Numbered from the stretch's first letter, positions 1-8,151 are shown. The stretch: DNA of 11,137 nt from Myxococcales bacterium (GCA_003155465.1 PMCR01000334.1:1-11137); one strand, 5' to 3'. Numbers and translations are program-made. The notes: generated by a model not told the origin, from the sequence alone.

Positions 1-96
1 GCAGCTCCGGTCGTTCCCCCGGTTGCAGCTCCGGTGGTTCCACCGGTTGCAGTTCCGGTCGTTCCCCCGGTCGCGGCTCCGGTCGTTCCACCGGTC
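1..96 (-). repeat. 24-bp tandem repeat, four copies in view
   Basis: Four consecutive 24-bp units are visible at 1-24, 25-48, 49-72 and 73-96, differing from each other at only a few positions. A partial unit follows at 97-103, and the array probably continues beyond the left edge. Each unit encodes eight residues of the pattern T-G-G-T-T-G-A-A in the minus-strand lipoprotein frame. The period is a multiple of three, so copy-number change by slippage would keep the reading frame. Confidence 0.9.
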
Positions 97-191
97 GTTC
101 CGCTGTTGTTGTTACTTGCACTGCAGCCGACAACCGCAAACGGGGCCGCCAGGAGCACGAGGGCAAGAGAGCATTGAGCTAGCCTGGTCAT
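1..191 (-). CDS. Gly/Thr-rich repeat lipoprotein, N-terminal part (cut by window edge)
   Basis: The minus-strand frame opens at ATG 191-189 and stays open to the window edge (63 codons seen), so the C-terminus is missing. The first 23 residues are a lipoprotein signal peptide: MTRLAQ, then a hydrophobic stretch, then the lipobox VVGC with the acceptor Cys at 23. After it come Ser/Asn residues (SASNNNSG) and then tandem octapeptides of the type TGGTTGAA, encoded by a 24-bp DNA repeat. An AAGGA Shine-Dalgarno sequence lies about 7 nt before the ATG. A flexible Gly/Thr/Ala linker directly after the lipidated Cys would tether a distal domain to the membrane, but that domain lies outside the window, so the function is unknown. 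The gene lies about 390 bp downstream of the four-lipoprotein operon in the same orientation. The lipoprotein call is strong; nothing more can be said. Confidence 0.78.
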   Translation of the reverse strand, partial: MTRLAQCSLALVLLAAPFAVVGCSASNNNSGTTGGTTGAATGGTTGTATGGTTGAATGGTTGA

Positions 192-585
192 TGGTGTTCC
201 TTTCTGTCCGTCCATCCGCTGGAGACCCATGCACGCCGAAGGTGGGGTATTCTACTCGGCCTGGGCTCTTACGTCACCGTCAAGCGTTGTGCGTCATGGG
301 CCTGTTCATCAGCGGCCGGCGACGTTGCACTGCAAGTAGCCGCCAACGCTCCGAGGCGTAGGATCCGGGCCAGCAGCCCGACGGCCCTCACCGCCATGCC
401 GAAGGTCAGCCCCCGGCCAGCCACCTGGAGCACAGCGAGGGCCGCGTTGGTGCTGAAGGCTGCCGCGCGTAACGCGCCATCGAGGCTCAGGAACAGCACA
501 GACGTCGCGTAGCAATGCGCGACATCCCGTTGAGCCCTGGATTCGGCACCGAGGGCCTCTTGCCCTCAATCATTCGACGACGGGC
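192..585. other. Gene-free stretch between two lipoprotein genes
   Basis: I see no gene I can support in these 394 bases. Two perfect inverted repeats lie near the DUF799 end: 504-523 (6-bp stem GTCGCG/CGCGAC, 8-nt loop) and 551-567 (6-bp stem GAGGGC/GCCCTC, 5-nt loop). Neither is followed by a T-run in the direction of transcription. A minus-strand stretch from about 565 to 267 is stop-free, but it has no good start, ribosome binding site or recognisable family. The part nearest 191 should contain the leader, and perhaps the promoter, of the repeat lipoprotein. A TTGACG is present on the minus strand near 285-290, but no well-spaced -10 follows it. Confidence 0.55.
551..567 (-). terminator. 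Hairpin just downstream of the lipoprotein operon (weak terminator candidate)
   Basis: A perfect 6-bp stem (GAGGGC/GCCCTC) with a 5-nt loop begins 19 nt after the DUF799 stop codon. There is no U-tract on the minus strand after it, so it is not a classical intrinsic terminator. It may only be a 3'-end stabilising hairpin. Confidence 0.25.
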
Positions 586-1236
586 CTACTTCCCTTCTTT
601 GGGAGCATACGGCCCAGGTGGAATCCCATTGCCGGGGTAGGGAAGCAAAGCCTGGTTGTTCGCCTGCCGCGCGAGTGGCATGTAGTCCGGCGCCGCCTTG
701 GCTACGGCTGCGCTCACGATTGCGCCTAGCAGGGCGCCGATACCACCACCACCGCCACTGTTGTTGTTTGGCGTATAGACCACCTCCGCCTTGTTCTTCC
801 AAATCACGTCGTTTGTCTTGGCATCGCGAATCTCATAGGAAGCCCCCACCGTCACCGTTGTCGAGACTACCGCGTACTTCGCGTCCCACCGCTCGATCGT
901 AATATAGAGCACGCAATCGGCGCCAAATAGTGCCGCGAGCTTGGTCGTGGAAGACGAATGCACCAGGGAGGCGTCGGCCAACCCATCGTCCTCCAACATG
1001 CGCTTCACCAGATTGACTGGGAAAACGTAGAAGCCATGTTCCGCAAGAGGGAAACTGACGGTTGACAGCATGTAGTCTGCCGCTGTCACGTCGACGCTCT
1101 TGTTGACCAGGGGAACAACCAGAATTGAACGGGGCGCCGCAGCCAGGAACTTCTCCTGTTTGCTCGGCTCCTCATGGGCGCAAGCGGACAATACCAGGGC
1201 GACTATAAGGGACAGGAAAAGGGAAAGCCGTCTCAT
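586..1236 (-). CDS. DUF799 / GNA1162-like lipoprotein
   Basis: A 216-residue predicted lipoprotein, last gene of the operon. The signal peptide is MRRLSLFLSLIVALVLSAC, with lipobox LSAC and Cys19. The mature part fits the DUF799 family, to which Neisseria antigen GNA1162 belongs. It has an N-terminal segment of the type SILVVPLVNKSVDV (about 38-51), a core around GADCVLYITIERWD (about 105-118), then a beta-rich stretch, then the Asn/Gly-rich loop (NNNSGGGGG) and the alanine-rich helix that follow in this family. The C-terminus is rich in Pro and Gly. GNA1162 has a fold related to the TolB N-terminal domain, and no enzymatic activity is known. The start is decided by an AGGAGG sequence (1244-1249) 7 nt upstream. 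The ATG overlaps the stop of the DUF4810 gene by ATGA, indicating translational coupling. Probable location is the periplasmic face of the outer membrane. The family call is firm; the role is unknown. Confidence 0.88.
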   Translation of the reverse strand: MRRLSLFLSLIVALVLSACAHEEPSKQEKFLAAAPRSILVVPLVNKSVDVTAADYMLSTVSFPLAEHGFYVFPVNLVKRMLEDDGLADASLVHSSSTTKLAALFGADCVLYITIERWDAKYAVVSTTVTVGASYEIRDAKTNDVIWKNKAEVVYTPNNNSGGGGGIGALLGAIVSAAVAKAAPDYMPLARQANNQALLPYPGNGIPPGPYAPKEGK

Positions 1237-1694
1237 CGCGCTACCTCCTGGTTGCCCGTTCCAGTCGGTTTGGTGGTGGCCGCGCTCGGAGCGCTCGCGG
1301 GTTTGACAGAACCTGCCGGTGGGGGTTGATCCGGAGCGCCTGGCTTCGTGAAGCGTTTCTCGGCCACCGCGATCATCTTCTCCATGAGCATTCTGGACTC
1401 AGGCCATTTGGCGGCTTCCTTCTGGAAATACTGAACCGCCGTTCGGCGGTCGCCCTGTTCAAGCAAGAGGAATCCGTATTCGGCGTAGATGCCGGGCGGC
1501 ACGCGCCCTTCTTCCTCCGCACGCATCACGACTTCCTTCATCTCCTCGGTGAACTTCTGCTGCTCGCTTGGATTCTTGTAGTGGTCGTAGAGCTTGGTGT
1601 CGTAACCGCGCCACTCGTATTGGGTGTGGCTCCCGCAACCAGCAAACATGGACAGACAGACCACAGAAGAGAAACACGCCAATGCTGTCTTCAT
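1233..1694 (-). CDS. DUF4810 domain lipoprotein
   Basis: A 153-residue predicted lipoprotein. The signal peptide ends in the lipobox FAGC (Cys20). The mature domain carries the DUF4810 hallmarks in order: YEWRGYDTKLY (26-36), a charged helix, PPGIYAEYG (66-74), the helical pair LLLEQGDRRTAVQYFQKE (76-93) and WPES (97-100). The last part resembles a single TPR-like hairpin. After about residue 112 comes a disordered Pro/Ala/Thr tail, longer than the core domain needs. It sits between the PEGA and DUF799 lipoproteins: 17 nt after the PEGA stop, and overlapping DUF799 by 4 nt. A GGGGGA sequence a few bases before the ATG serves as ribosome binding site. In many bacteria this family is encoded between a CsgG-like gene and a DUF799 gene, which points to a shared complex. 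No biochemical function is established. Confidence 0.88.
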   Translation of the reverse strand: MKTALACFSSVVCLSMFAGCGSHTQYEWRGYDTKLYDHYKNPSEQQKFTEEMKEVVMRAEEEGRVPPGIYAEYGFLLLEQGDRRTAVQYFQKEAAKWPESRMLMEKMIAVAEKRFTKPGAPDQPPPAGSVKPASAPSAATTKPTGTGNQEVAR

Positions 1695-1711
1695 CCTATC
1701 CCCCGCTTTCC

Positions 1712-2017
1712 CTAGCGAACCGTGATGGTCTTCAGCGAACTCTCGACAAAGACCCGCTGTTCGTAGATGATCTGATTCCCGACCGCAACGCGCACCGTGT
1801 GCGACCCTGGTTCCACCGTCAATGTCTGGGGCTCACCGTCGTACTGACTGGCCGCGCCCATCGGAAGACCATCGACATAGAGAACCGCATTGGCAGGAGC
1901 CCCCTTGATGGCTATTGTCGGACGGTCGTCAACCGCGCGAACAGCGGTGTTCGGCATGGCACATGAACACAGGGCCACCGCCAAGGCAAACAGAGGAATA
2001 ATGATGCAGTTCTTCAT
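1712..2017 (-). CDS. Small PEGA-domain lipoprotein
   Basis: A 101-residue predicted lipoprotein with signal peptide MKNCIIIPLFALAVALCSC (lipobox LCSC, Cys19). The mature part is one small beta domain of PEGA type: an initial strand PTIAIKG, then VLYVDGLPMG (about 46-55, the usual 'V-x-V-D-G-x-x-x-G' turn), then LTVEPGSHTVRV (about 66-77), the P-G-x-H-x-V/L signature that names the family. PEGA domains are extracytoplasmic surface-layer or carbohydrate-associated modules; a specific ligand cannot be read from the sequence. The ATG overlaps the stop of the csgG-like gene by ATGA, with AGAGG upstream, so the two are translationally coupled. This gene is extra relative to the CsgG-DUF4810-DUF799 arrangement I know. 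The domain call is confident from the motif. Confidence 0.82.
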   Translation of the reverse strand: MKNCIIIPLFALAVALCSCAMPNTAVRAVDDRPTIAIKGAPANAVLYVDGLPMGAASQYDGEPQTLTVEPGSHTVRVAVGNQIIYEQRVFVESSLKTITVR

Positions 2018-2976
2018 GGTCTAGCCTCTTCAACGTAGAGATTACCAGCCGAGGCCGCGTCGACCGCGCCATTCAGTATCTCGCAAACTGAACCCTCGTC
2101 GCTCTCGCTGGTTCCAAAGAAGGTCCGTACGCGAATCGTGGCGACCGGCGTGCCCGGCAATTGGACATCCATCCCGGTCTGTTTGCTTGTGATTCTCTTT
2201 CCAGGGCTCATGACCCGCATGGCGTCCCCCACCCTGAGCCCCTGCCGCGAGCCGCCGCTAATGAAAACCTGACCGCCCTGGACATCAAGGACGTCCGTCC
2301 GCCATGGCTTCTCCTCCAAGGTGGAGACGAGTTTGTCAATGAGGTCGGTGATGGCGGCCGCGATGGCCCGGTCGTTCAGGGTGGCATCGTATTCCGCATG
2401 GCTGCCATACCCAGCAATCTCTCCGGACTCGGTGCTGGCTTCTCCCGCGCCGGTAGCTGAGAAGAACGCGCGCCCCGTGCTGATGTCCACCAGCCTGATG
2501 TCGACCTTGGCCCGGGCGACCTGGGTCTTGGTGGAGCTCAGGAACCCGGTCTTGCCGCCAATGGAACGACCAAACTCCGTCAGCGATCCGACGATCACGG
2601 TGTCGACACCGACCATCTTCCCACCAGACACGCCTTGTTCCCTCTGCAACTTGGCAGCATCCGACCGCTCGAAAACCATGAAATTGCCTGACTTGACCAG
2701 TCGGCTGGCGAGCATGTCGGAGACCTGTTTGCCGAGGCGGTCATAGTCCTCGTCAGTCATCAAGGACCTGCCGTAGTTGGTTTCATTGGTAAAACGCGTA
2801 ATGGCGATCTTGCGCTTGTAGCGTTTTCCCATGGGGGCAGCAGCGGCCGCTTGAGCCCTCTCTTGCTGCATCTTTGTCGCCGGACCTTCGACCTGTTCGA
2901 TTTTCGGAGCCGTGGTAGCGCATCCGGCAGCGAAAATCAGCAGCAGCCCGGGCGCGAGTAGCCGATTCCTATTCAT
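2014..2976 (-). CDS. CsgG-family outer-membrane lipoprotein
   Basis: A 320-residue predicted lipoprotein heading the operon. I chose the ATG at 2976 over an upstream in-frame ATG (3009): it has an AGGAGG 5 nt before it, and it begins a normal lipoprotein signal peptide, MNRNRLLAPGLLLIFAAGC (Cys19). The CsgG domain spans about 55-222. It starts at KIAITRFTNETNYGRS, continues through a helix ending in LVKSGNFMVFERSD (about 93-106) and GVDTVIVGSLTEFG (about 123-136), and ends with an amphipathic helix before KPW. Residues 229-320 form a separate beta-rich C-terminal domain (VFISGGSRQGLRVGD, then GTPVATIRV) resembling the C-terminal domain of FlgT-like proteins. CsgG of E. coli is the curli secretion pore. 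Relatives in this cassette lack curli genes nearby, as here, so a curlin-secretion role should not be assumed. A likely role is an envelope assembly or pore component acting with the next three lipoproteins. Confidence 0.87.
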   Translation of the reverse strand: MNRNRLLAPGLLLIFAAGCATTAPKIEQVEGPATKMQQERAQAAAAAPMGKRYKRKIAITRFTNETNYGRSLMTDEDYDRLGKQVSDMLASRLVKSGNFMVFERSDAAKLQREQGVSGGKMVGVDTVIVGSLTEFGRSIGGKTGFLSSTKTQVARAKVDIRLVDISTGRAFFSATGAGEASTESGEIAGYGSHAEYDATLNDRAIAAAITDLIDKLVSTLEEKPWRTDVLDVQGGQVFISGGSRQGLRVGDAMRVMSPGKRITSKQTGMDVQLPGTPVATIRVRTFFGTSESDEGSVCEILNGAVDAASAGNLYVEEARP

Positions 2977-2981
2977 AACGT

Positions 2982-2987
2982 CCTCCT
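2982..2987 (-). promoter_or_regulatory. Ribosome binding site deciding the csgG-like start
   Basis: A perfect AGGAGG lies 5 nt before ATG 2976-2974. It rules in favour of this start rather than the in-frame ATG 33 nt upstream, which would add eleven residues ahead of the signal peptide. Confidence 0.8.
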
Positions 2988-3040
2988 GTGTGGTGCCCAA
3001 ATCGAACAAGCATCCCTTCCTGTGTGCGTCATCTCACACC

Positions 3041-3069
3041 AAGATTTCCGAAAAACGCCTTTCTGTCAA
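3041..3069 (-). promoter_or_regulatory. Sigma70-like promoter of the lipoprotein operon
   Basis: On the minus strand a consensus -35 TTGACA (3069-3064) is followed, after a 17-nt spacer, by AATCTT (3046-3041), which matches the -10 consensus at three of six positions. The predicted start of transcription lies about 60 nt upstream of the csgG-like ATG, and the site falls in the gap after the upstream MFS gene. The -35 is convincing and the -10 is weak. Confidence 0.5.
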
Positions 3070-3110
3070 CCACCACGTGATCCCACGGAGTTCAGACAAC
3101 ACCAATGGCA

Positions 3111-3132
3111 CGAGGGTGCCTGACTACCCTCG
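3111..3132 (-). terminator. Inverted repeat at the end of the second MFS gene
   Basis: A perfect 7-bp stem (CGAGGGT/ACCCTCG, 8-nt loop) overlaps the stop codon at 3124-3126. One arm is shared with a second possible stem, GGCAC/GTGCC (3107-3120), so the two hairpins are mutually exclusive. There is no T-run after it on the minus strand. It may end or attenuate the transporter transcript before the lipoprotein operon promoter, but evidence for termination is weak. Confidence 0.3.
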
Positions 3133-4428
3133 GTCAGCCGAAATCTTTATCGGCTCGAACTTGGGGGCGAGCAGGTGATTGGCGACAAACGCGATCAGGT
3201 AGGCGGACCCGCAGAAAGCGAAGAGGATGGCATATCCGGCCGTGATGTTGCCGGAGGCCTGGAACCGGTCTAGCAGCCAGCCGGCGAAGATGGGGAAGAT
3301 GATTCCCCCTATCGAGCCGGCCATTCCGCCGATCCCCACCACTGCGGCCACGGCGCTCTTCGGGAACATGTCGGACACGGTGGTGAAAAGGTTTGCCATC
3401 CACGCCTGATGCGAAGCGCCGGCGATGCCGATCAGCAGCACGGCGACCCAATCGCTGGCCCGAGTCACGAAGAAAATCGGCAACACACCGCAGGCAAAAA
3501 TAAACATTGCGGTCTTGCGTGCGCGGCTCACGCCCAACCCGCGCCGCACCAGATGCCCTGTGAGCCAGCCGCCGGCAATGCTGAGCACCGTGATGATCGC
3601 GTAGATCGTCACCAGGTGAACCCAGCTTGTCTTGATGTTGAGCCCCCGTGTCTTCTTGAAATAGTCCGGCAACCAAATGAGGAAGAACCACCAAACCGGA
3701 TCAGTCATGAATTTGCCCACGACGAAGGACCAGGTCTGCGGGTAGCGAATGAGGGAGCGCCAGGACATCCGTTCGGTGCGCTCGGTGGCGTCGTTCTCGC
3801 TTCGGATGTGCTCCAGCTCCGCCGGCGAAACCCGCGTCACCTTCTGCGGGTCGTCGTAGAACGGGATCCACAGCACCAGCCATAGGATCCCGACCAGGCC
3901 CATGACCACGAATGGAGCCCGCCAGCCCCAGGCCAGGGCCAAGACGGGAACGAACGCGGGCGCAATGATGGCCCCAACGTTGGCACCTGAATTGAACAGG
4001 GCAGTCGCATAGGCTCTCTCCCTCTTGGGAAACCAGAGCGCGACCGCCTTGATCGACGCGGGAAAGGCGCCGCCTTCGCCCAGGCCGAGGGCCACCCGCG
4101 CGACCCCGAACCCGAACACGCTGCCGACCAGCGCGTGTCCCAAGGCCGCCAGGCTCCAGGCGGCAATCGACACCCCGTAACCGATCCGCGCTCCGAAACG
4201 ATCAACGAAAGCGCCGAACAGCAAGAGCCCCACCGCGTAGGCCGCCTGGAAGGCCGAATTGACCAGCCCGAACTGCGCGTTGGTCCAGTGCAGGTAGTCG
4301 TCAAGGATAGGCTTGAGCAACGCGAGGATCTGGCGGTCGATGTAGTTGACCGTCGTGGCCAAGAATAGCAGCGTGCAGACAAGCCACCGGTAGCGGCCGG
4401 AGCGGGCGAGCAATGAGACGATGAGCAT
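3124..4428 (-). CDS. MFS transporter, ACS family (hexuronate/sugar-acid type)
   Basis: A 434-residue inner-membrane carrier with about twelve hydrophobic helices and a central charged loop (about 200-240). It has Anion:Cation Symporter marks: VNYIDRQILALL in helix 1, the G-x-x-D-R-x-G loop (FVDRFGAR) after helix 2, GLGEGGAFPASIKAVALWFP in helix 4 and the next loop, and the FNSGANVGAIIAP signature of helix 5. ACS members import organic anions such as hexuronates, galactonate or glucarate with H+. The neighbouring kduI, porin and ExuT-like genes make a uronate the likeliest substrate, but it clearly differs from the closer ExuT homologue next door, so the two may take different sugar acids. The start at 4428 is preferred over an upstream ATG at 4524: GGAG (4434-4437) lies 5 nt before it, and the product then begins as family members do. 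Confidence 0.82.
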   Translation of the reverse strand: MLIVSLLARSGRYRWLVCTLLFLATTVNYIDRQILALLKPILDDYLHWTNAQFGLVNSAFQAAYAVGLLLFGAFVDRFGARIGYGVSIAAWSLAALGHALVGSVFGFGVARVALGLGEGGAFPASIKAVALWFPKRERAYATALFNSGANVGAIIAPAFVPVLALAWGWRAPFVVMGLVGILWLVLWIPFYDDPQKVTRVSPAELEHIRSENDATERTERMSWRSLIRYPQTWSFVVGKFMTDPVWWFFLIWLPDYFKKTRGLNIKTSWVHLVTIYAIITVLSIAGGWLTGHLVRRGLGVSRARKTAMFIFACGVLPIFFVTRASDWVAVLLIGIAGASHQAWMANLFTTVSDMFPKSAVAAVVGIGGMAGSIGGIIFPIFAGWLLDRFQASGNITAGYAILFAFCGSAYLIAFVANHLLAPKFEPIKISADRG

Positions 4429-4433
4429 TGGAT

Positions 4434-4437
4434 CTCC
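4434..4437 (-). promoter_or_regulatory. Ribosome binding site deciding the start of the second MFS gene
   Basis: GGAG lies 5 nt before ATG 4428-4426. The longer frame from 4524 would add 32 mostly polar residues before the first helix and runs through a hairpin, so it is disfavoured. Confidence 0.6.
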
Positions 4438-4508
4438 AGGAAGGGTTCTGGATCTCATCCTAGGGCACATCCCCGCGGAAGCCAAACGCCAAGAGAAAGA
4501 GAACGGAA

Positions 4509-4530
4509 TCCGAGTCTGCTTCAACTCGGA
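4509..4530 (-). terminator. Hairpin between the two MFS genes (possible terminator or attenuator)
   Basis: A perfect 7-bp stem (TCCGAGT/ACTCGGA) with an 8-nt loop lies about 40 nt after the exuT-like stop. On the minus strand it is followed by a pyrimidine-rich, T-containing stretch (TTCCGTTCTCTTTCTCTT). This is the best terminator-like structure in the window, though the tract is interrupted by C residues. It could uncouple expression of the second transporter from the first. Confidence 0.4.
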
Positions 4531-4568
4531 AGTCTAGAACCCGCCCAGCCCTGTTCCAAGGCTACTGT

Positions 4569-5840
4569 TCATCCCGCAGCGGCTTGCCCCCTTGGCTTCT
4601 TGAGAAGAAGCCACAGGAACGATACGCCTATGATGTCGAGAAACGCGATGGCCACGAACAGGGGCTTGTACCCGATGTGCACCGCGACATAGCCCACCAC
4701 AAACGTGAACAGCAGTCCCCCGCAGTGAGCGAAGGAGCCGGAGAGCCCGTTGGCCGTGGCCACGGTGCGCTTGGGAAACAGGTCGGCCGGCAGAGTGAGC
4801 AGGGTCGACGACATCGACTGATGGGCGAACGCCGCCACGCAGAAGAAGAAGATGGCCCAGTAGGGAGACGGCGCCGTTCCGATGAATATGGCGAACACCA
4901 TGAGGAGAGCCGACACCGTTGCCGCTGCCTTGCGCGCGTTGAACACGGAGAGTTTCAACTTGATGAATATCGGCGAAAGTATTCCCCCGAAGAGGCAACC
5001 AAGGTCGCTCGCCAGGAACGGCATCCAGAGGAAAAGACCGATCTGCTTCAGGTTCCAGCCGCGCTCCGAAACCATGTACAGGGGGATCCAGTAGGTGAAG
5101 AACTGCCACGCCGGTTCCGACAGAAAACGCGCGACCGCGATGCCCCAGAAGTTGCGCTGTGGGATGACGACCTTCCACACTCCCTTTTCCTTGGGAGCAT
5201 CCTGGACCTCAATCTCCTCATCCCTAGACTGGATCTTCGCTAGTTCTTCCTTGGTGATAAGGGGATGGTTCTCGGGAGCATGGTAGAAGAGCAGCCACAG
5301 GGCTCCCCACATCAGACTGATGGTTCCGGTAACGATGAAGGCTGCCTGCCAGCTGAAGGCCAGGATGAGATAGGCCACAAGGGGCGGAGCAAGCATGGCG
5401 CCGAAGCTTGAGCCGGTATTGAAAATCCCAGTTGCGAGCGTCCGCTCCTTTGATTTGAACCAGATCGAGATGGTCTTGGCGGCACCCGGGAAGTTGCCGG
5501 CCTCGCCTGCACCGAGCAGGCTGCGAAAAAACGCGAATGAGCCCCATCCGGTGGCCAAGGCCGTTAGCATCTGGGCGATGGAGTACCAGACAATCGCGAT
5601 GGAAAACCCCTTCCTCAAGTTCAGCCAGTCGATAATACGGCCGCTGATCGGCTGGAACACGAGATAGGACAACTGGAATGCCATGATGATGTAGGCAAAG
5701 TGCTGCTCGTCGATGGCCAGCGTCTTCTTCAGCGTAGGCGCGGCGACGGAAAGACAACTCCGGTCGAGATAGTTCACCACGGTCACGAGCATGAGCAGAC
5801 CGGTTATCCACCAGCGCAATCCCTTGACTTTGAACTTCAT
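4569..5840 (-). CDS. exuT: ExuT-type hexuronate/H+ symporter (MFS, ACS family)
   Basis: A 423-residue inner-membrane protein, close to the length of E. coli ExuT (about 430), the galacturonate/glucuronate importer. It follows the remembered ExuT sequence along much of its length. The N-terminus is KGLRWW; helix 1 has VNYLDRSCLSVAAPTL. Helices 4-5 have GAGEAGNFPGAAKTISIWF and TGSSFGAMLAPPLV. The mid-protein segment is RNFWGIAVARFLSEPAWQFF, then WMPFLASDLGCLFGG. The late helices carry FAHQSMSSTLLTLPADLF and TVATANGLSGS. A long charged loop (about 195-225) separates the two six-helix halves. Start support is strong: GGAGGA ends 5 nt before the ATG. It lies 166 nt after the porin gene and upstream of another ACS transporter, in a locus with kduI. 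Function is likely uptake of galacturonate, glucuronate or a close relative; substrate preference is inferred. Confidence 0.88.
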   Translation of the reverse strand: MKFKVKGLRWWITGLLMLVTVVNYLDRSCLSVAAPTLKKTLAIDEQHFAYIIMAFQLSYLVFQPISGRIIDWLNLRKGFSIAIVWYSIAQMLTALATGWGSFAFFRSLLGAGEAGNFPGAAKTISIWFKSKERTLATGIFNTGSSFGAMLAPPLVAYLILAFSWQAAFIVTGTISLMWGALWLLFYHAPENHPLITKEELAKIQSRDEEIEVQDAPKEKGVWKVVIPQRNFWGIAVARFLSEPAWQFFTYWIPLYMVSERGWNLKQIGLFLWMPFLASDLGCLFGGILSPIFIKLKLSVFNARKAAATVSALLMVFAIFIGTAPSPYWAIFFFCVAAFAHQSMSSTLLTLPADLFPKRTVATANGLSGSFAHCGGLLFTFVVGYVAVHIGYKPLFVAIAFLDIIGVSFLWLLLKKPRGQAAAG

Positions 5841-6006
5841 CGTTCTCCTCCAATCGAGCCTACTTGGGCCAAACCACGATAGTCACGAGCTGGCAATCGC
5901 AATACTGGCGCGGGACAGGTCGCAAGAGAGTCCAAGGCATGTCCAGCACAGAACCGTGTTGCTCACGGCATGACGGGTATGCCACCCGGCCGAAAGGCGA
6001 GGTGTT

Positions 6007-7653
<1,647 letters not shown>

Positions 7654-8149
7654 TGTGTCCCCCTGGGTTAGTGGCGTCCGGTGGCAGAGGAACCGGCCGC
7701 CCTCGGTTTGCTGTTTGCTAGAATTGCGACTGCTCTCTCTGAAATGCTTTCATCAAGCTGAATCTGCCAGACTCGAAGGTGGCGACGATGCAGTCTATCG
7801 GGCTGACTGCTCGCCGTTTGGCCGGGCGATTGAGCGGCTTCTACACCCATCCTTCACCCTTTTTCAAGCGCCTCGGGCTGGCTTTCCTCTCGCCAGGCTG
7901 CGCGCTTTGGCAACGTCTCCCGACACGTGACTTGGTCGGCGAGGAAAAGGAAGAGGACGCACATGAACCGTGCATAAACATATTTCCTTTAACGGGGGAG
8001 GGACCCACCAAAATGGGTCAATGCAATTTTGAATCAAATCGCCAGCCGCACAGCATCAGAAGAGCGTCGGCGCGACATGAGGCCCGTTCAGCCCCTATCA
8101 CTGCGAGCAGAAACGGTTCGCAGGGACGCGGGCTCTTCGAAAATCGTCC
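7654..8149. other. Long gene-free stretch between kduI and the porin gene
   Basis: I see no supportable gene in these 496 bases; the short frames here lack ribosome binding sites and family resemblance. It should hold the porin promoter, but I found no convincing -35/-10 pair. The centre (about 7965-8040) is distinctly AT-richer than its surroundings and contains a perfect inverted repeat at 8002-8019. At the kduI end lies a 7-bp inverted repeat (8122-8151). Confidence 0.5.
8002..8019. repeat. Perfect inverted repeat GACCCA-N6-TGGGTC in the AT-rich spacer
   Basis: Two 6-bp arms, GACCCA (8002-8007) and TGGGTC (8014-8019), flank CCAAAA. It could be a hairpin in the kduI 3' region or an operator for a dimeric regulator acting on the porin gene. 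It does not match the KdgR or UxuR/ExuR operator patterns I know, so the role is open. Confidence 0.4.
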
Positions 8150-8151
8150 CT
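8122..8151 (-). terminator. Inverted repeat at the kduI stop codon
   Basis: The arms AGGGACG (8122-8128) and CGTCCCT (8145-8151) are perfect complements enclosing 16 nt that include TTCGAA. The structure begins in the kduI stop codon (8150-8152). There is no T-run after it, so it may be a 3'-end stabiliser or a copy of a dispersed palindromic repeat rather than a true terminator. Confidence 0.3.

Noticed and set aside
1..96. Regularly spaced repeats considered as a CRISPR array or intergenic iterons
   Set aside because: The units are contiguous with no spacers, are in frame within a lipoprotein gene, and encode a Gly/Thr-rich linker.
267..565. Stop-free minus-strand frame of about 100 codons between the DUF799 and repeat-lipoprotein genes, including a hydrophobic alanine-rich stretch
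   Set aside because: No plausible ribosome binding site, the first start is an internal GTG, no family is recognised, and such open stretches are common by chance in GC-rich DNA.
2014..2976. Curli secretion system
   Set aside because: Only a CsgG-domain protein is present; no curlin or CsgE/CsgF-like gene is visible, and the DUF4810/DUF799 neighbours define a different conserved cassette.
5954..5983. Two short hairpins (CCGTG/CACGG and GGCAT/ATGCC) after the porin gene considered as a terminator
   Set aside because: The stems are only 5 bp and there is no T-run; such stems are expected by chance at this GC content.
8002..8019. KdgR or UxuR/ExuR operator upstream of the porin gene
   Set aside because: The palindrome arms GACCCA/TGGGTC do not match the known KdgR or UxuR/ExuR patterns; it is kept only as an unexplained inverted repeat.
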